The notes under the pieces were generated by a model, which had not been told where the DNA came from, ran no database searches, and saw only the letters and a list, made by a program, of their open reading frames with translations. From Thermothielavioides terrestris NRRL 8126 (Eukaryota; Ascomycota; Sordariomycetes; Sordariales; Chaetomiaceae), in contig NC_016461.1 of the NCBI RefSeq assembly GCF_000226115.1, positions 3,844,001 to 3,908,000 of the forward strand: a stretch of 64,000 bases of DNA, read 5' to 3'. The translations under genes were made by a program, and so were the position numbers. This document shows, piece after piece, positions 32,535 through 42,960 of this stretch (position 1 is the first letter of the stretch; the number at the start of each line of letters is the position of its first letter).

Positions 32535-33849
32535 CTATCTCCCCGCTCTCTCGTCCTCGATCTCCCTCCTCAACTGCTCCAACACCTCCTGCCTCGTCCG
32601 CAGGTGCGCCTCCAGCCCCTCGACCTGCTCCCTCACCGCCTGCAGGTCCTCGTGCACGCCCTTCAAGCTCGCCCCGGCCTTGCTCCTCCCGCTGCCCTCC
32701 TCCAGCTCGCGCAGCTGCTTGCGCTTGTAGTCGAGCAGCTGCTCGAGCTCGCGCTTGACCAGCGCCGGCTTGGAGTCGCGCTTGCCGCCCTTGCTGCGGC
32801 GGTCGGCGGCGGCCTCGACGCGCGCGATCCGCTCGTCCAGCTCGGCCAGCTGCTTGCGCAGCCGCACCTCCTCCCACTCGGCGTCCGTCTGCGCGGTGCT
32901 GCGGAAGTCCGTCCCCGCCGTCTTGAAGCTGCTGCGCCCCAGCCGCGTCAGGTACTGGTCGCCGAACTTGGCCTTGCGCCCCGTGCTCGTCTCGTCGTCC
33001 GCCTTGGTCGCCCACCGCGACTGCGCCGCCGCCGCGCTGACGCTGTTGTTGCGCGCGCTGTCGACCTGGTAGTCGATCTGGTTGCGCTCGAAGCTGGCGC
33101 GCAGCGAGGCCGGCACCGTGCGCGGGATGCGGTAGCCCTCGTGCCGGTAGTTGAGGATGTGCAGGAAGGCGAGGCAGGCGTCCTTGTTGATGGTCTGGCT
33201 GGCGGACGGGTTGATCAGGTTCCAGGCCGAGCGGATGTCGGTGTCGGGCACGTCGAGCGAGTCGTACAGCTCTTGGAGGGACGAGACTGGACAGGTGCTC
33301 AGTTAACGGAAGGTGAAGTTGGGAGAGGATATTTGGGGGTGGGGAGGGGGTTAAAGTGCATCAGGCAGAAAACGTACAGGCTACTTCGCCCCGCATGTCC
33401 CGGTTCTCCTGGTAGATCTGCTCGTACTTGGCCTTATCTTCCGGGCTCATGTACCAGTCAAAGCCGTCCTTAAGGCCCGGCGAGTCCGGCTCGTCCTCGA
33501 CGCGTTCGAACTGGGCGGCCTTGCCGGTGAGCGCGCGGTTGGCTTGCACCAGGTGGGCCTTGGACTCCGGCACGAGCCAGTCGGGCAGCGAGGTCGGCAC
33601 GTCGGTATACTCGCCGTTGAGCAGGTCGAAGATGATGCGCATGGCGACGCAGAACTCCTCGAAGTCGAGGTTGCCGTCGTTGTCGACGTCGGCCAGGTCC
33701 CACACGCGCTCCAGCTGGTCGTCCCGCAGGCCGCTGTTCTTGAGCACCGGCGCCGCCTGCTCGCCGGTCAGGTACTTGCCGCCATTTGTCCTGGCCGAGA
33801 AGATGTTCCAGTATGTCTCGATCTCCTGGGCCTCGATGCGCGGCGCCAT
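32535..33849 (-). CDS. END3: END3, EH-domain component of the Pan1 actin/endocytosis complex
   Basis: With Pan1 and Sla1 it links clathrin-mediated endocytosis to actin assembly at the plasma membrane. Exons 33378-33849 and 32535-33286 are joined by a 91-bp intron (GTACGT donor, TTAACTGA branch region, CAG acceptor), giving 407 aa. Two EH domains are present. The first (about 1-100) has a full EF-hand loop [13 protein letters not shown]. The second (about 135-230) contains [16 protein letters not shown] and a degenerate loop. The C-terminal third (about 270-405) is a long coiled coil ([18 protein letters not shown]... ending in ERAGR) matching the End3 repeats that bind Sla1/Pan1. The open frame continues upstream of 33849 only with non-ATG codons. 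It is convergent with the AIF-like gene, 204 bp between stops. Confidence 0.95.
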
Positions 33850-35057
33850 CGTGTCGGTTCGTCTGCGCGCGCGAGGGCGCTGTTGCGAGGCAATCGGGGG
33901 AGTTGGTGCCGATGTCGAATCGAGGGCCGGGCCGGTTATGACAGCAGCGTCTGCCGGGTTGTGCAATTGCTGGCGACACGGGCAAGCTGGCGGCGCGTGC
34001 TGCAAGGGTTAGGTGTTGGATACTGACGCCGTTGATAGTCGCGGGTTATCGGATGGCATCGCTGGGTAGGTTGGTAAGTTACGTCGTCGGCTGCCGCATG
34101 GAGCTCACCGTCCATCCACTAGTGCCGTGAACCCTGTCTGGCTATTCGTACAGTGCGTGAGTGCTGATTGGTCCCAAGTTACTGGGGCAATCCTCCCTTT
34201 ATCCACCAGCTCTAGCCCCTGAACCAACATCAACAACAACAACCGACTTCATTTTCCATGCAGAGTCAACGTGGTGGTTATTCTGTACCTGGGTTATTTT
34301 GGCGATCACTCCCCGCAACTCTCACGTGGAGTGCATCTAGCAAATCCTCCGCTATTGGTTTCAGATTCCACACTCCCGTTCTCTACCATTGAGCCCACGA
34401 AATCCCTTCGACGAGAGCTCGAGAGATTAAATCTCGGTGCAAGCGTGTGGAAGCAAGCTTGGCCAATCTCAAGAAGTCGTCAAAATGCCACCCATCGCCA
34501 AATCAATTCAACGAAGATTGACCATGCATTCCGTATTCCTAACCTGTACACGCTCCGTGCAATACCACCCCTAACAGCGGCTCAAGAATGACGCCGGCAA
34601 ATGGCTGCCAACCGTGGACATACCTCCCAAATCAATCCCAACGAGTCCCAAGCCCGATCCCGTACTCGCGTCTTACGCTGCATCTCCTGTTCCCAATGAT
34701 GAATGATGAAAAGTGCTCGTCCAAAGCCGTCTGTCCCGTACCCATGGCCTTCGCCATCACCAATCCAGAGTTCAACCTGAAGTCTGGCGGCCAAGACTTG
34801 GCAAGCCCCTTTTCTTTCCAATCCCGCAACAGCCAAGCGGGACAACTCCATAAAAAGACCAAGAGAAAATCCTCCGTCCGCAAGCTTCAGTAACATCTTA
34901 CGCATCCCAGAACCAATGCCAGTGAAGAGACAACGAAAAAAGCAAAAGGGGCAGAAAAAAAAAAAAAAAAGGAAAACAGGTCGCTCCTCATCCTGGTCTC
35001 CCTCCGACACAATCCACCCCATCAACCCTCGAGGAACCCGCTCCGGCAACATCCTCC
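33850..35057. other. Intergenic, about 1.2 kb
   Basis: END3 promoter and the 3' flank of the ORF at 35058. A 16-A run lies at 34955-34970. Several 80-150 codon frames exist but none has a domain or splice partner. Confidence 0.5.
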
Positions 35058-37058
35058 CTACGCCCTACTCCCACTCCCCTCCCCATCCCCCTGCCCCTCC
35101 CCCTGACCATGCGCCCCCCGTCCGGAACCATGACCATGACCAGTCGGCGGCTGGCCAGTCGGCTGCGACGCATCGTCCTGCCCCGGCCCCCGCGTCCCAT
35201 CCAGCGGCCCCAGCTGCACGAGCAGCATCTCCAGCCTCGGCCCAAGCCAGGTGAGGAACTCGGCGTCCGACGCGAACTGCGCGCGCGTTTTGATGCCCCG
35301 CTCGCGGCACCGCTGGTCCAGGAAGGCCACGCGCGCGGCTGTGCGCGGGCTCGACGGCTGCGGAGGTGGCGGCGGAGGCGGCGCTGGCTGCTGCAGTTGC
35401 GGTTGTTGTGGTTGTGGTGGTTGTGGTTGCGGTTGCGGTTGTGGTTGCGGTTGCGGTTGCGGTTGTGGTTGTGGTTGTGGTTGTGGCTGTGGTTGTGGAG
35501 GCGCCGCTGCTGTCCGTGGCTTGGGCGCGCGCTGTCGAGATCGAGGTGCAGCCCGAGAGGTCCCCCTCGTTCGCGTGCTCCCGGTTGGTCTGGAGAGGCC
35601 TGTCGGGGGGTCTGCAGCAGCTGTGCCAGCGCGCTGATCAAGGGGGACGCTGGTGGTGGTGGGAACCCCGATGGGTTGGGCCGGCAGGGCGGGATGGGTC
35701 GGCGCGTTCGGCCGGGTACTGCCTGTCGTCGTCGGTGGTCGCGGGGTCTGGGTGGCCGGCTGCTCCGTTGGATCATCGAGGCCGATCACAGGGGAGAGCC
35801 CGATGATGGGCCTGGCGAGATTGTGTGCGGTCGGCGCGGCTGAGGAAGAAGACTCCGGCGCGGACAAAGTGGGCGCCGGAAGTAAGGGCCGGGTAGCGGC
35901 GGGCTGGCTGCTCTGGGGCGGCTCCTGCTGCTGGTAGTCGCTCGGCTCCACGACAAAGGACCAGACGACGCCCGTGGCGATGATCTCGTACCGCCCTCCG
36001 CCGATCCGGCCGCCGGGCAGCCAACGGCGCGTCGACATGGGGTACGCCAGGTCGAACTCGGTGCGCGTCATCTCCTCGCCCTCGGTCGACCGCATTCGCG
36101 CCTGCGGCGACACCCAGAAGCCGCGCGGCGTCCCCGGCGTCTTGGTGAGGATCGGCTTGCCGTTCTCGTCGAGAAAGCGCTTGCGCCGCACAACAGGGAT
36201 CGGCTTGCCGTGCTCGTCGAGTTCGGGCTTCCAGGGGAACGAGCGCCGCTTGGGCGCTGGCTTCGCGGCCTCTTCACCGCTTTGCTCGCTGTCGTCCGTC
36301 GGCTTTTTGCGCTGGCGTGGCTTCGGCTTGGTCTGGGCGGCGTTGCCGGCCGAGGGGGCTGCCGCGGCGGTCGGGGGGGTAGGTGGCGCCGCGGGACCCG
36401 TGCTGGGCGCGGGGGCAGGGGCGGCCGTCGTCTTGGCCCTTGGCGCCCTTGGCGCCCTCGGCGCACTCGCACGCCGGCCTCTCGGCGCAGCCGCCGTTGT
36501 CTGCAACCGCTTGGGGGTCTCGCCGGCGGGATTAGCGCGGGCCGGGGGTTGCTTCCGCCGTCCGCCGCTTCTAGGCGGCTTGTACTCGCCGTCGTCCTTG
36601 TCCTCGACGTGAGAGCGAGGACCCCCGCCGGCGCGCAAGATCTCGTCCGGGCTGATGTCGCCGTCGTCGACATCCTCGTACTCGTCCTCGTCCTCATCGC
36701 GCCGGGTCGATCGGGCGCGGCGGCGAGGAGCCGGCTCGATCCAGTCGACGTCGTCCGCAAAGCGGACGCCGGCCGACTGCTCACGGCGCCTGGCCAGGAT
36801 CTCGGTCACCTCTGCCGCCAGGACCGGGTCCTGGGGCCGCACCGAGGGCGGGCGCGCGATGGCAATGGGGTCGTCCCCGAGAACACCGGGGGCTTCCCCG
36901 GCCGGCGCTTCGGAAGGGGCGGCGGACTCGTTGGTGGCGGTGGTGGCGGTGGTGACAGCGGGCTCGGGGGCGGCGGTGGCGGCGGTGGCGGCGGCATCGT
37001 CGTTGTCGTTGTCGTCGTCGTCGTCGCCGGAGGAGGAGGAGGGGGAGGAGGACGACAT
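35058..37058 (-). CDS. ORF B of TAG-interrupted locus: Pro/Gln-rich disordered protein, unknown
   Basis: From the first ATG after the TAG (37058) this is 666 aa. I do not recognise the family. It opens with Ser/Asp runs, then an acidic segment (DEDEDEYEDVDDGD), Ala/Pro/Arg-rich disorder, and one ordered block (about 255-360) with an internal duplication: LDEHGKPIPV and LDENGKPILT, then GFWVSP, TEFDLAYPMSTRRWLPGGRIGGGRYE and VVWSFVVEPSDY. A (Pro-Gln)n tract of more than ten units precedes the C-terminus. The frame stays open upstream of the ATG to the TAG at 37143-37145, with strongly GC-ending codons, so the true product is probably a fusion with ORF A. Only 84 bp separate the stop of A from the ATG of B, too little for two ordinary fungal transcripts. 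Confidence 0.6.
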   Translation of the reverse strand: MSSSSPSSSSGDDDDDNDNDDAAATAATAAPEPAVTTATTATNESAAPSEAPAGEAPGVLGDDPIAIARPPSVRPQDPVLAAEVTEILARRREQSAGVRFADDVDWIEPAPRRRARSTRRDEDEDEYEDVDDGDISPDEILRAGGGPRSHVEDKDDGEYKPPRSGGRRKQPPARANPAGETPKRLQTTAAAPRGRRASAPRAPRAPRAKTTAAPAPAPSTGPAAPPTPPTAAAAPSAGNAAQTKPKPRQRKKPTDDSEQSGEEAAKPAPKRRSFPWKPELDEHGKPIPVVRRKRFLDENGKPILTKTPGTPRGFWVSPQARMRSTEGEEMTRTEFDLAYPMSTRRWLPGGRIGGGRYEIIATGVVWSFVVEPSDYQQQEPPQSSQPAATRPLLPAPTLSAPESSSSAAPTAHNLARPIIGLSPVIGLDDPTEQPATQTPRPPTTTGSTRPNAPTHPALPAQPIGVPTTTSVPLDQRAGTAAADPPTGLSRPTGSTRTRGTSRAAPRSRQRAPKPRTAAAPPQPQPQPQPQPQPQPQPQPQPQPQPQPPQPQQPQLQQPAPPPPPPPQPSSPRTAARVAFLDQRCRERGIKTRAQFASDAEFLTWLGPRLEMLLVQLGPLDGTRGPGQDDASQPTGQPPTGHGHGSGRGAHGQGEGQGDGEGSGSRA
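35400..35510. repeat. Hexanucleotide-type repeat encoding Pro-Gln
   Basis: GGTTGT/GGTTGC units on the plus strand encode (PQ)n in the minus-strand ORF B. Likely length-variable. Confidence 0.8.
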
Positions 37059-37142
37059 CCGCACCCAGTCCAGGATGTGGAAGGCCTGGGAGGCCGCGTC
37101 GTCTGCGCCCGGCCCAGCCTGGTTCGGCGAGCCGAACCCGTA

Positions 37143-38620
37143 CTACGGGTCCGGCCGGCCGTCGTCGTGCCAGGCCGGGTCCGGGTCCGCCGGCAGGTGG
37201 TTGGCCCCGTAGTCGAGGTACTCCACCGGGACCGGGGCCGAACCCGCCACCACCGCCGGGCGCTCTCCGAGGGCCGCCACCTCCTCCTCACCGAGGAAGG
37301 CGACTTCGTCCGGCACCTCGGACCGCCTCGTCGCGGCCGCCAGCACCTGCGTCGGGATGACGCCCGCGTCGTGCAGGGCCTCCCACTCCGCCCAGGCCGA
37401 CCTGTCCTGCGCCCAGTAACGCCGACCGCTGGCGCCCTCCATGAGGAAGTTCGCCGGGTGCAGGCCCCCCGACGGAGGGACCCGCAGGGGGGTGGCCGTC
37501 CGGGCACGCAGCGGCGGCGCCCCCTGGCTCAACCGGTGGGGGTTGAGCGTGTTGGGAGGCGGGTCCAAGCGGACCATCAGCTCGCCCCCCGAGACGGCCC
37601 GCATGGGCCGCCCCTGCTCGCTCCTCCACCGGTCGACGCCGGCCACGCGGATCTCGTGGAACCCCCCGCCGGTTCCCCGCCACAGCCCCAGCCTCTCCGC
37701 CGCGTCGGCGAGGCCCAGCGCCCTCAGGAACGCCCGGCCGCGGCGGACCTCGCGGCCCGAGATCCCGTCCGTGACGGGGACGGGGCCGACGAGGTCCTCC
37801 GGGCTGGGGACCACGCCGGTCTCGACGTCCTGCCTGACGTTCCGGTTGAATATGTTGATTTTTTTCCGCTCGTTATTGATCAGCTCGAGCAGAGCCGTCA
37901 CCTCTTCGTGGGTGAGGCCGAGTTGCTGGACGGCGTTCGCGAACGGAGTTTGGTCTGTCAGGTCGCAGACGATGGCGTATTTGATCCCATCACTTAGATC
38001 GGACCAGCTCGGGGGGGCGCAGTGGCTAGCGCTGTAGTCCTGTCAAGTGTCAGAGTTTCATCATCAAACATCGGATGAAGGGTTCTTACCGAGAGTGCCG
38101 GGCTCTCATAGGAGGCTTGACTGGAGGTGATCATGCTGTCTCCGTCTTGCGGCGTTACCGTGGACGTGCTGCTGGTTGGCTGTCGTCTGGGGATCTGCGC
38201 CACATGCGCCGGGCGCCCGTGGGTTGCTGTGGTTGGGGGGCTGACCATCGTATTATAGCGGCGAGAAGGAGGTTGCCAGGGACTGTTGCCGCCGCCGGCG
38301 CCGGCTTCGACCTCTTCATTGTGGCCATGGCCATTCTGGTGCTGAGCCTGGGCTGCCGACCTTTCAGCCGCCCGTAAAGCCGCGCGACGGGCCGCGTTAG
38401 CCTCAAAAGCCTCGCGGCGAGCCCGCTCAACCTCCGACGGTCCAGGTCCGGGGTGGTCGAGGGGCAGTGAAGGATGGGCGCAGTGCTGCGGCAGGGAGTC
38501 GTCGAAGGGTACGTCTGGGTGGACAAAAAGGGGGCGGTCGGCCGTGATCGGCCCGTCGTCTTCCCGGTAGCGGCCAGGCCGGCGCCTCATCGAAGCATCA
38601 CGAAGTTGCATACGGCTCAT
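37143..38620 (-). CDS. ORF A of TAG-interrupted locus: conserved-looking protein, unknown
   Basis: Exons 38090-38620 and 37143-38039, with a 50-bp intron (GTAAGA donor, CTGAC branch site, CAG acceptor), giving 475 aa ending in DDGRPDP. The start is the ATG at 38620 (MSRMQLRDASMRRRPGRYRE). The first 170 residues are polar and Ala/Arg-rich. After the splice comes an ordered segment (about 190-245) with SDGIKYAIVCDLTDQTPFAN and an alpha-helical VTALLELINNERKKINIFN. A domain with RAFLRALGLADAAERLG, FHEIRVAGVDRWR and ANFLMEGASGRRYWAQDRSAWAEWEALHDAGVIP follows. No known catalytic motif is seen. The terminal TAG is in the same frame as ORF B, so this may be the first half of one protein of about 1,170 residues. 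Confidence 0.65.
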
Positions 38621-39255
38621 TCTCGATGTTGTTTTGTGTCGCTCACTAAATCGACACGAAGAGAGGAGGGATGGTGAGAACAAATCGATCCGTGAAGTGC
38701 ACGAGTCGAGAAGACGAGGTGCGTGATTGACGCAGCGGGATGGGAGATCGTTGTTCTGACAAGAAGGAAATGAGTGGTGTCTTCAGTTCTTGTGAGGTTA
38801 AGGCGCGCGAGGCACCAAGGCGGATATTCTTCTGTTCAGAAGAGAACAGTTCGGTTATTCCTTGTCTTGCCGGACGGATGACCGAACGATAGAACGCTGC
38901 TGAGCCAACACACGTAGCGCGAGTTCCTGTCGAAAAGAATGACAAGGATGGAGGTCTTTCTTTGGTAACAACAAGTGGTCTGACAGAGCGAGACCTTGCG
39001 TCGTCAAACGAGGATGGCTGAGATCTTTCTCACTTCATGAATAACAGACCAAGCCAGCTCGGAGTTGGTGATGACGAGACGTAAACGAAAAAGCTCGCTT
39101 CTTGTTGGGTGGATGGTCCAAGGCTTCGCGGTCGTGTCGCAGAGAACGACTGAGACTTGTCGGCAGCGGCCGAGCTGAAGCCAGAGGGCGACGTCGTTGT
39201 CGGTGGTGGACTGGTTGAGATTTGCCTCGCTGTAGAAGCTCTGGAGACAGCACAG

Positions 39256-39690
39256 TGACTGTCCTGCTGGTGAGAAGGGAAAGACAAAGGTTATCGCTGG
39301 CAGCGACCGATCGGAAAGAGAGAGCGCGAAGTCCCTGTGAAGGTGGATTGGTTAAGATGTGCCTCGTTGGTTAGAGGACCAAGGAACAGCACATTGACTG
39401 TCCTGCTGGCGAGAAGGAAAGGCGAAGATTATCGCTGGCAGCGACCGCTCCGAAAGAGAGAGCGCGAAGTCCCTGTCGGCAATGCGGAATTTGTTGAGAT
39501 GTGCCTCATTGGTTAGAGGCTCGAAGAACAACGGACCGTGACTGTCCCGCTGCTGAGAAGAGAGAGTCAGAGGTTGCGGAAGAACGTGAGTGAACAGGCC
39601 AGGCGAAAGACGCGACGGTGACACGTTGATGGAGTTGTTCTCTTGAGGGGGTGGCTTGTAATGCGTCGCCTCTGATCAGGTTGGTGAGGA
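39256..39690. repeat. Tandem repeat of about 140-bp units (two good copies plus a partial)
   Basis: TGACTGTCCTGCTG recurs at 39256 and 39395 and, with one change, at 39539, spaced 139 and 144 bp. The first two units share further blocks in the same order, such as TTATCGCTGGCAGCGACCG, GAAAGAGAGAGCGCGAAGTC and TTGGTTAGAGG. Confidence 0.85.
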
Positions 39691-40129
39691 GAATTATGGA
39701 GCGCGTGGCTCGTTGCTCACAAGGAGAATGATTGAGGTCGTTCTTGTCGGTTAGAGGCCAGAAGTCCGAGCGAGTGGCCCGTTGTTGACGAGAAGGAAAT
39801 TGAGTTGGATCGTTCTCGCTTGGTTAGAGACCCAGAGGGCAGAGCGCGACCTTTTTGTTGGCGAATATCGCGGCTATCTTGAAAGATGGGGGAAGCCGCT
39901 GGGCAGGAGACGCGACAGGCTGGAAGAAAGACCGGGATGGTCGCGAGCGGTGGACAATTGAGGAGGCGTTCCTTGATCGCGATGAAGCTGAGGGGCTCGG
40001 GGGAAGTTACCCACTGATGAGAATAAGAAAGTTAACGTTGTCCTCGTGAGTTAGAGGCTCGAACGCGGGCGCGCGAGGTTCTAGCTGCCTTGGAGAGGGA
40101 ACAATCGAGGTGATTAATGCAGAACGTGG

Positions 40130-40900
40130 ATGAATTTCTCGAGTGAAGAGTGTGGATGGTGGGAAGAATGCCACGAAGGGCGCGAGAGAGTTGAGGGCGC
40201 GAGAGAGTTGGGGGCGCGAGAATGTTGAGGGCGTGAGAAGGTTGAGCGAAGGCGTGGGAGGTTGGAAGAATGGCGCGAAGGGCGCGAGAAAGTTAAGTGA
40301 AGGCGCGGAAGGTTGGAAGCATCACGGGACAGGCGCGAGAAGGGCACGGCAAGATCATTGGTTGAAGGGTAGAAAAGCCCAAGGCAAGAGGCGTGCTCCA
40401 TTGTTGACCCAGAACTAGGATAGATCGTTGAGTGAAGAGCACGGCAGGTTGGAAGGATGCCACGAAGGGCGTGAGAATGTTGAGTGAAGGGCAGGGAGGG
40501 TTGAAAGAATGCCACGACGGGCGCGAGAAGGATACGAAAGGCTTTCTCGTTGGTAGGAGGGTGGAGAAGCAAGAAGAGAGAGGCGAGCTTACAGGTTGCT
40601 TGGGAACGTGGATAGATCGGAGGAAAGGGCGAGGAAAGCTGGAAAGATGCCGCGACGGGCACGAGCAGGTCTTACTGGCCGGCTAGAGGATAGAGAGGCC
40701 GAGAAGAAAGAGGGGAGCTTCCAGGTCAACCCAGAATGTGGATGGATTTGATGAGTGAAGGGCTTGAAAAGGTTGGAAGGAGAAGGGTGCCATGAAGGGC
40801 GCGAGAAGGATATGACTCAAGTCTTTCTCGTGGGTTGGAGGGTAGAGAGGCAGAGAAGAAAGAGGCGAACTTACAGGTTTGGAAGAAAGCCGAGGAAAGG
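40130..40900. repeat. Nested degenerate repeat of GAGTGAAG...GGTTGGAAG...GGGCGCGAGAA units
   Basis: At least six units, about 50-170 bp apart, each with GAGTGAAG, a GGTTGGAAG block, TGCCACGAAGGGCGCGAGAA and often GGAGGGTAGAGAGGC. Order is kept but spacing drifts, as in an old tandem array. Confidence 0.75.
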
Positions 40901-41170
40901 ATCAAGAATATGACCGAGGGTAGCGCTCTCTGGAGCTATGCGCTAAGTTGTGACAGGTTGGTTGGTTGTTGGAAGTATGGCTCGTTGTGCGCGAGAAGAA
41001 GAGGGTGAGGTGGAAGAAATAGAAAGCGAAGAGGCCTGGGAACGCGGGCGGTGGAGAAGGCCGAGGAGGAAGCAGGAATACGCGACGAGCTTGGGAAGTC
41101 AGGTGGTGGCGTGAGAGAAGAAGGCGGAGGCGGAAGAATTATTCTATTGCCATCTAATCTATCTAACACT

Positions 41171-42960
41171 TCGGGGGCTTAGGCCCAGCCCATCTGGGCA
41201 AGCGGTCCCTCCCCAGCTATTCTACATGCGTGATGTGCTCATGCTTGCTGCCCTCGTCACTGCCTGCTACACCCTGTCGGCTCTCCCAGGAGGCAGAAGA
41301 TGAAGCGAGGAGGCTTGAGAAGTTGGGTGGTGGTATGAGAGCAGCAGAAGGCCGAGGTCGAAGAAGTAAGTGGCGAAGAGGTCTGGAAGTCGAGTGGCAG
41401 ATGGGGAGATGAACTCCGAGGGTGGTGGGGAAAGGGGAGAAGGCAGAAGACTGGAATTGCGGTGGATGAAGTTGACGCGTGGACGCAGGGCGACGAGCAA
41501 GGGCAGGGCGTGTATAGGAACACGTGTGTTAGGAGGTTGAGTGGTGAGTTTCGTCTGATATCTGGGAGCGCTGTTGAGGAAATCGACGCGAAAACGACGC
41601 GTGACACGTGAGGGCAAGAGGTTCTGGAAAATGTCGAGGTCACAAATATTGTTTAGGAGGCTTAGTGGTGAGTTCCGTCTGATATCTGGGGTCGCGTTGT
41701 CCTCGTGTGCCAGCCTCCGCGTCATCTCAGCCTGGTAGCAGGGCGGCAGGACTGCTTTCCTTTCTCATCAACACGCTTCCACCTCTTCGCAACATCACGA
41801 GAGGTTGAGTGAAGATGTGCTTGGCATAGAAGAAGGGGTCTTTACAGCTGGCCGCTGAACAAGCCAAAAAGGGGTCTGTTTACTTCCCAACCCGGCAGTT
41901 CTTGGCATCTCTCGCTTGGGTTCCTCTGGCTTGGGGATGTTCTACGAGGTTAGAGACTTGAGCAGTGTACTGGCGAATTAGTAGGAGGAGGCAAATTGAG
42001 GGACGTTTTCACGCAATGCTCAGCCGAGAAAGGGATATCGTGACCCGTTCCAGCGAGGGTGATCGATCTCACAGCCATTCACACTTTTGACTTCCATGTT
42101 TATACACTGGAGAATATGCTAAGCAAGGCAACTCCGGCAAGCATGATGCGTGCTTACCAGCCCGACGTTGACCAAAGCTGGAGGGACCATAATAATAATG
42201 CCTTTCGACATAAATGATGAGTAGAGGGCAAGGTTAACTCGTTCCAGGTTGTCCATTATGCGGGGTACAAACGCCGCTACAGTCAATACAGTAGGACTTT
42301 GCAAAAGGGCTGAGTTTAGGAACAAGTAACGCTACTCGCATGCTTTTCGGATGCCGGGGATGTGGTGAGGTTCCTTCCAGATCTGAGTCTTGAATACCAG
42401 GTACCTTACAAGACTGGCATCAACCGTTGGGTCCGGCTACGCCAACGCACTGCTTTATTTCCAGTCTCGCTCTCTTGTACGAGACGCTGACAGATGCCCC
42501 TAGCAATGGCCTTTCGATGGGAGTTAAGTGCTTCTGATCACGAAAATATGACGGAATTGGCTGTCTCGAGGCTGAAGACAAACAAGTAACGTGAGGAGTA
42601 CTTAGGAGCAGAGTCGGTGCTCCATGTGCGAGAGACTCCGTCGAGGTCCTACTCGGGAAACAGCGAACCTGGCAGGTTTGAGAGAGGACTAATCGGCCAC
42701 AGGCTGCCTCAAAACGCAAAGCCTGATGCAACGAACCTTAGGAAGTGGTGCAAGTGGTACGTGGAGCTGAACATCGAGAGCCCACGGAACGGTCATGACT
42801 CCAGGAGCTCTGTGCAGAACTGACTGGATATCAGGACCAATTTTGTTTGCCAAGACATCCGACTACTCCTACCCTGCCAACACAAGTCTCCTGGAGTATC
42901 CATGCCGACAGGCCAACACGACTGCGGCAACCATCCCAGCCGTTCCTCATATTCAAGCCA
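41171..42960. other. Intergenic, about 1.8 kb, with a 124-bp direct repeat
   Basis: AGGAGG...AGTGGTGAGTT(T/C)CGTCTGATATCTGGG occurs at about 41531 and 41655. Similar GGTGGTG(T/G)GAGAG...GCGGAAGAA blocks at about 41100 and 41325 extend the repetitive region to about 41.7 kb. From 41.75 to 42.96 kb I see no gene, repeat or RNA. Confidence 0.55.

Larger units (their letters stand above)
38621..41170. repeat. Degenerate purine-rich tandem-repeat region upstream of ORF A
   Basis: About 2.5 kb of G/A-rich plus strand with recurring GGTTAGAGG-like blocks (for example near 39371, 39510, 39749, 39822 and 40050) and recurring GAAGGGCGCGAGAA/GGTTGGAAG blocks (40150-40850). The part nearest ORF A, read on the minus strand, is the C/T-rich leader typical of fungal promoters. 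The rest reads as divergent repeats of several periods. Minus-strand ORFs here are Ser/Pro/Leu/His-rich artefacts of the repeat. No transposase or reverse transcriptase is present. Confidence 0.7.

Noticed and set aside
36210..37997. 595-codon plus-strand ORF
   Set aside because: Antisense shadow of ORFs A and B; low-complexity Gly/Val/Arg-rich.
38640..41168. Idea that the repeat region is one long terminal repeat (TGTTAG start on the minus strand at about 41168)
   Set aside because: No matching second copy, no primer-binding site or polypurine tract in the right place, and no gag or pol coding sequence.
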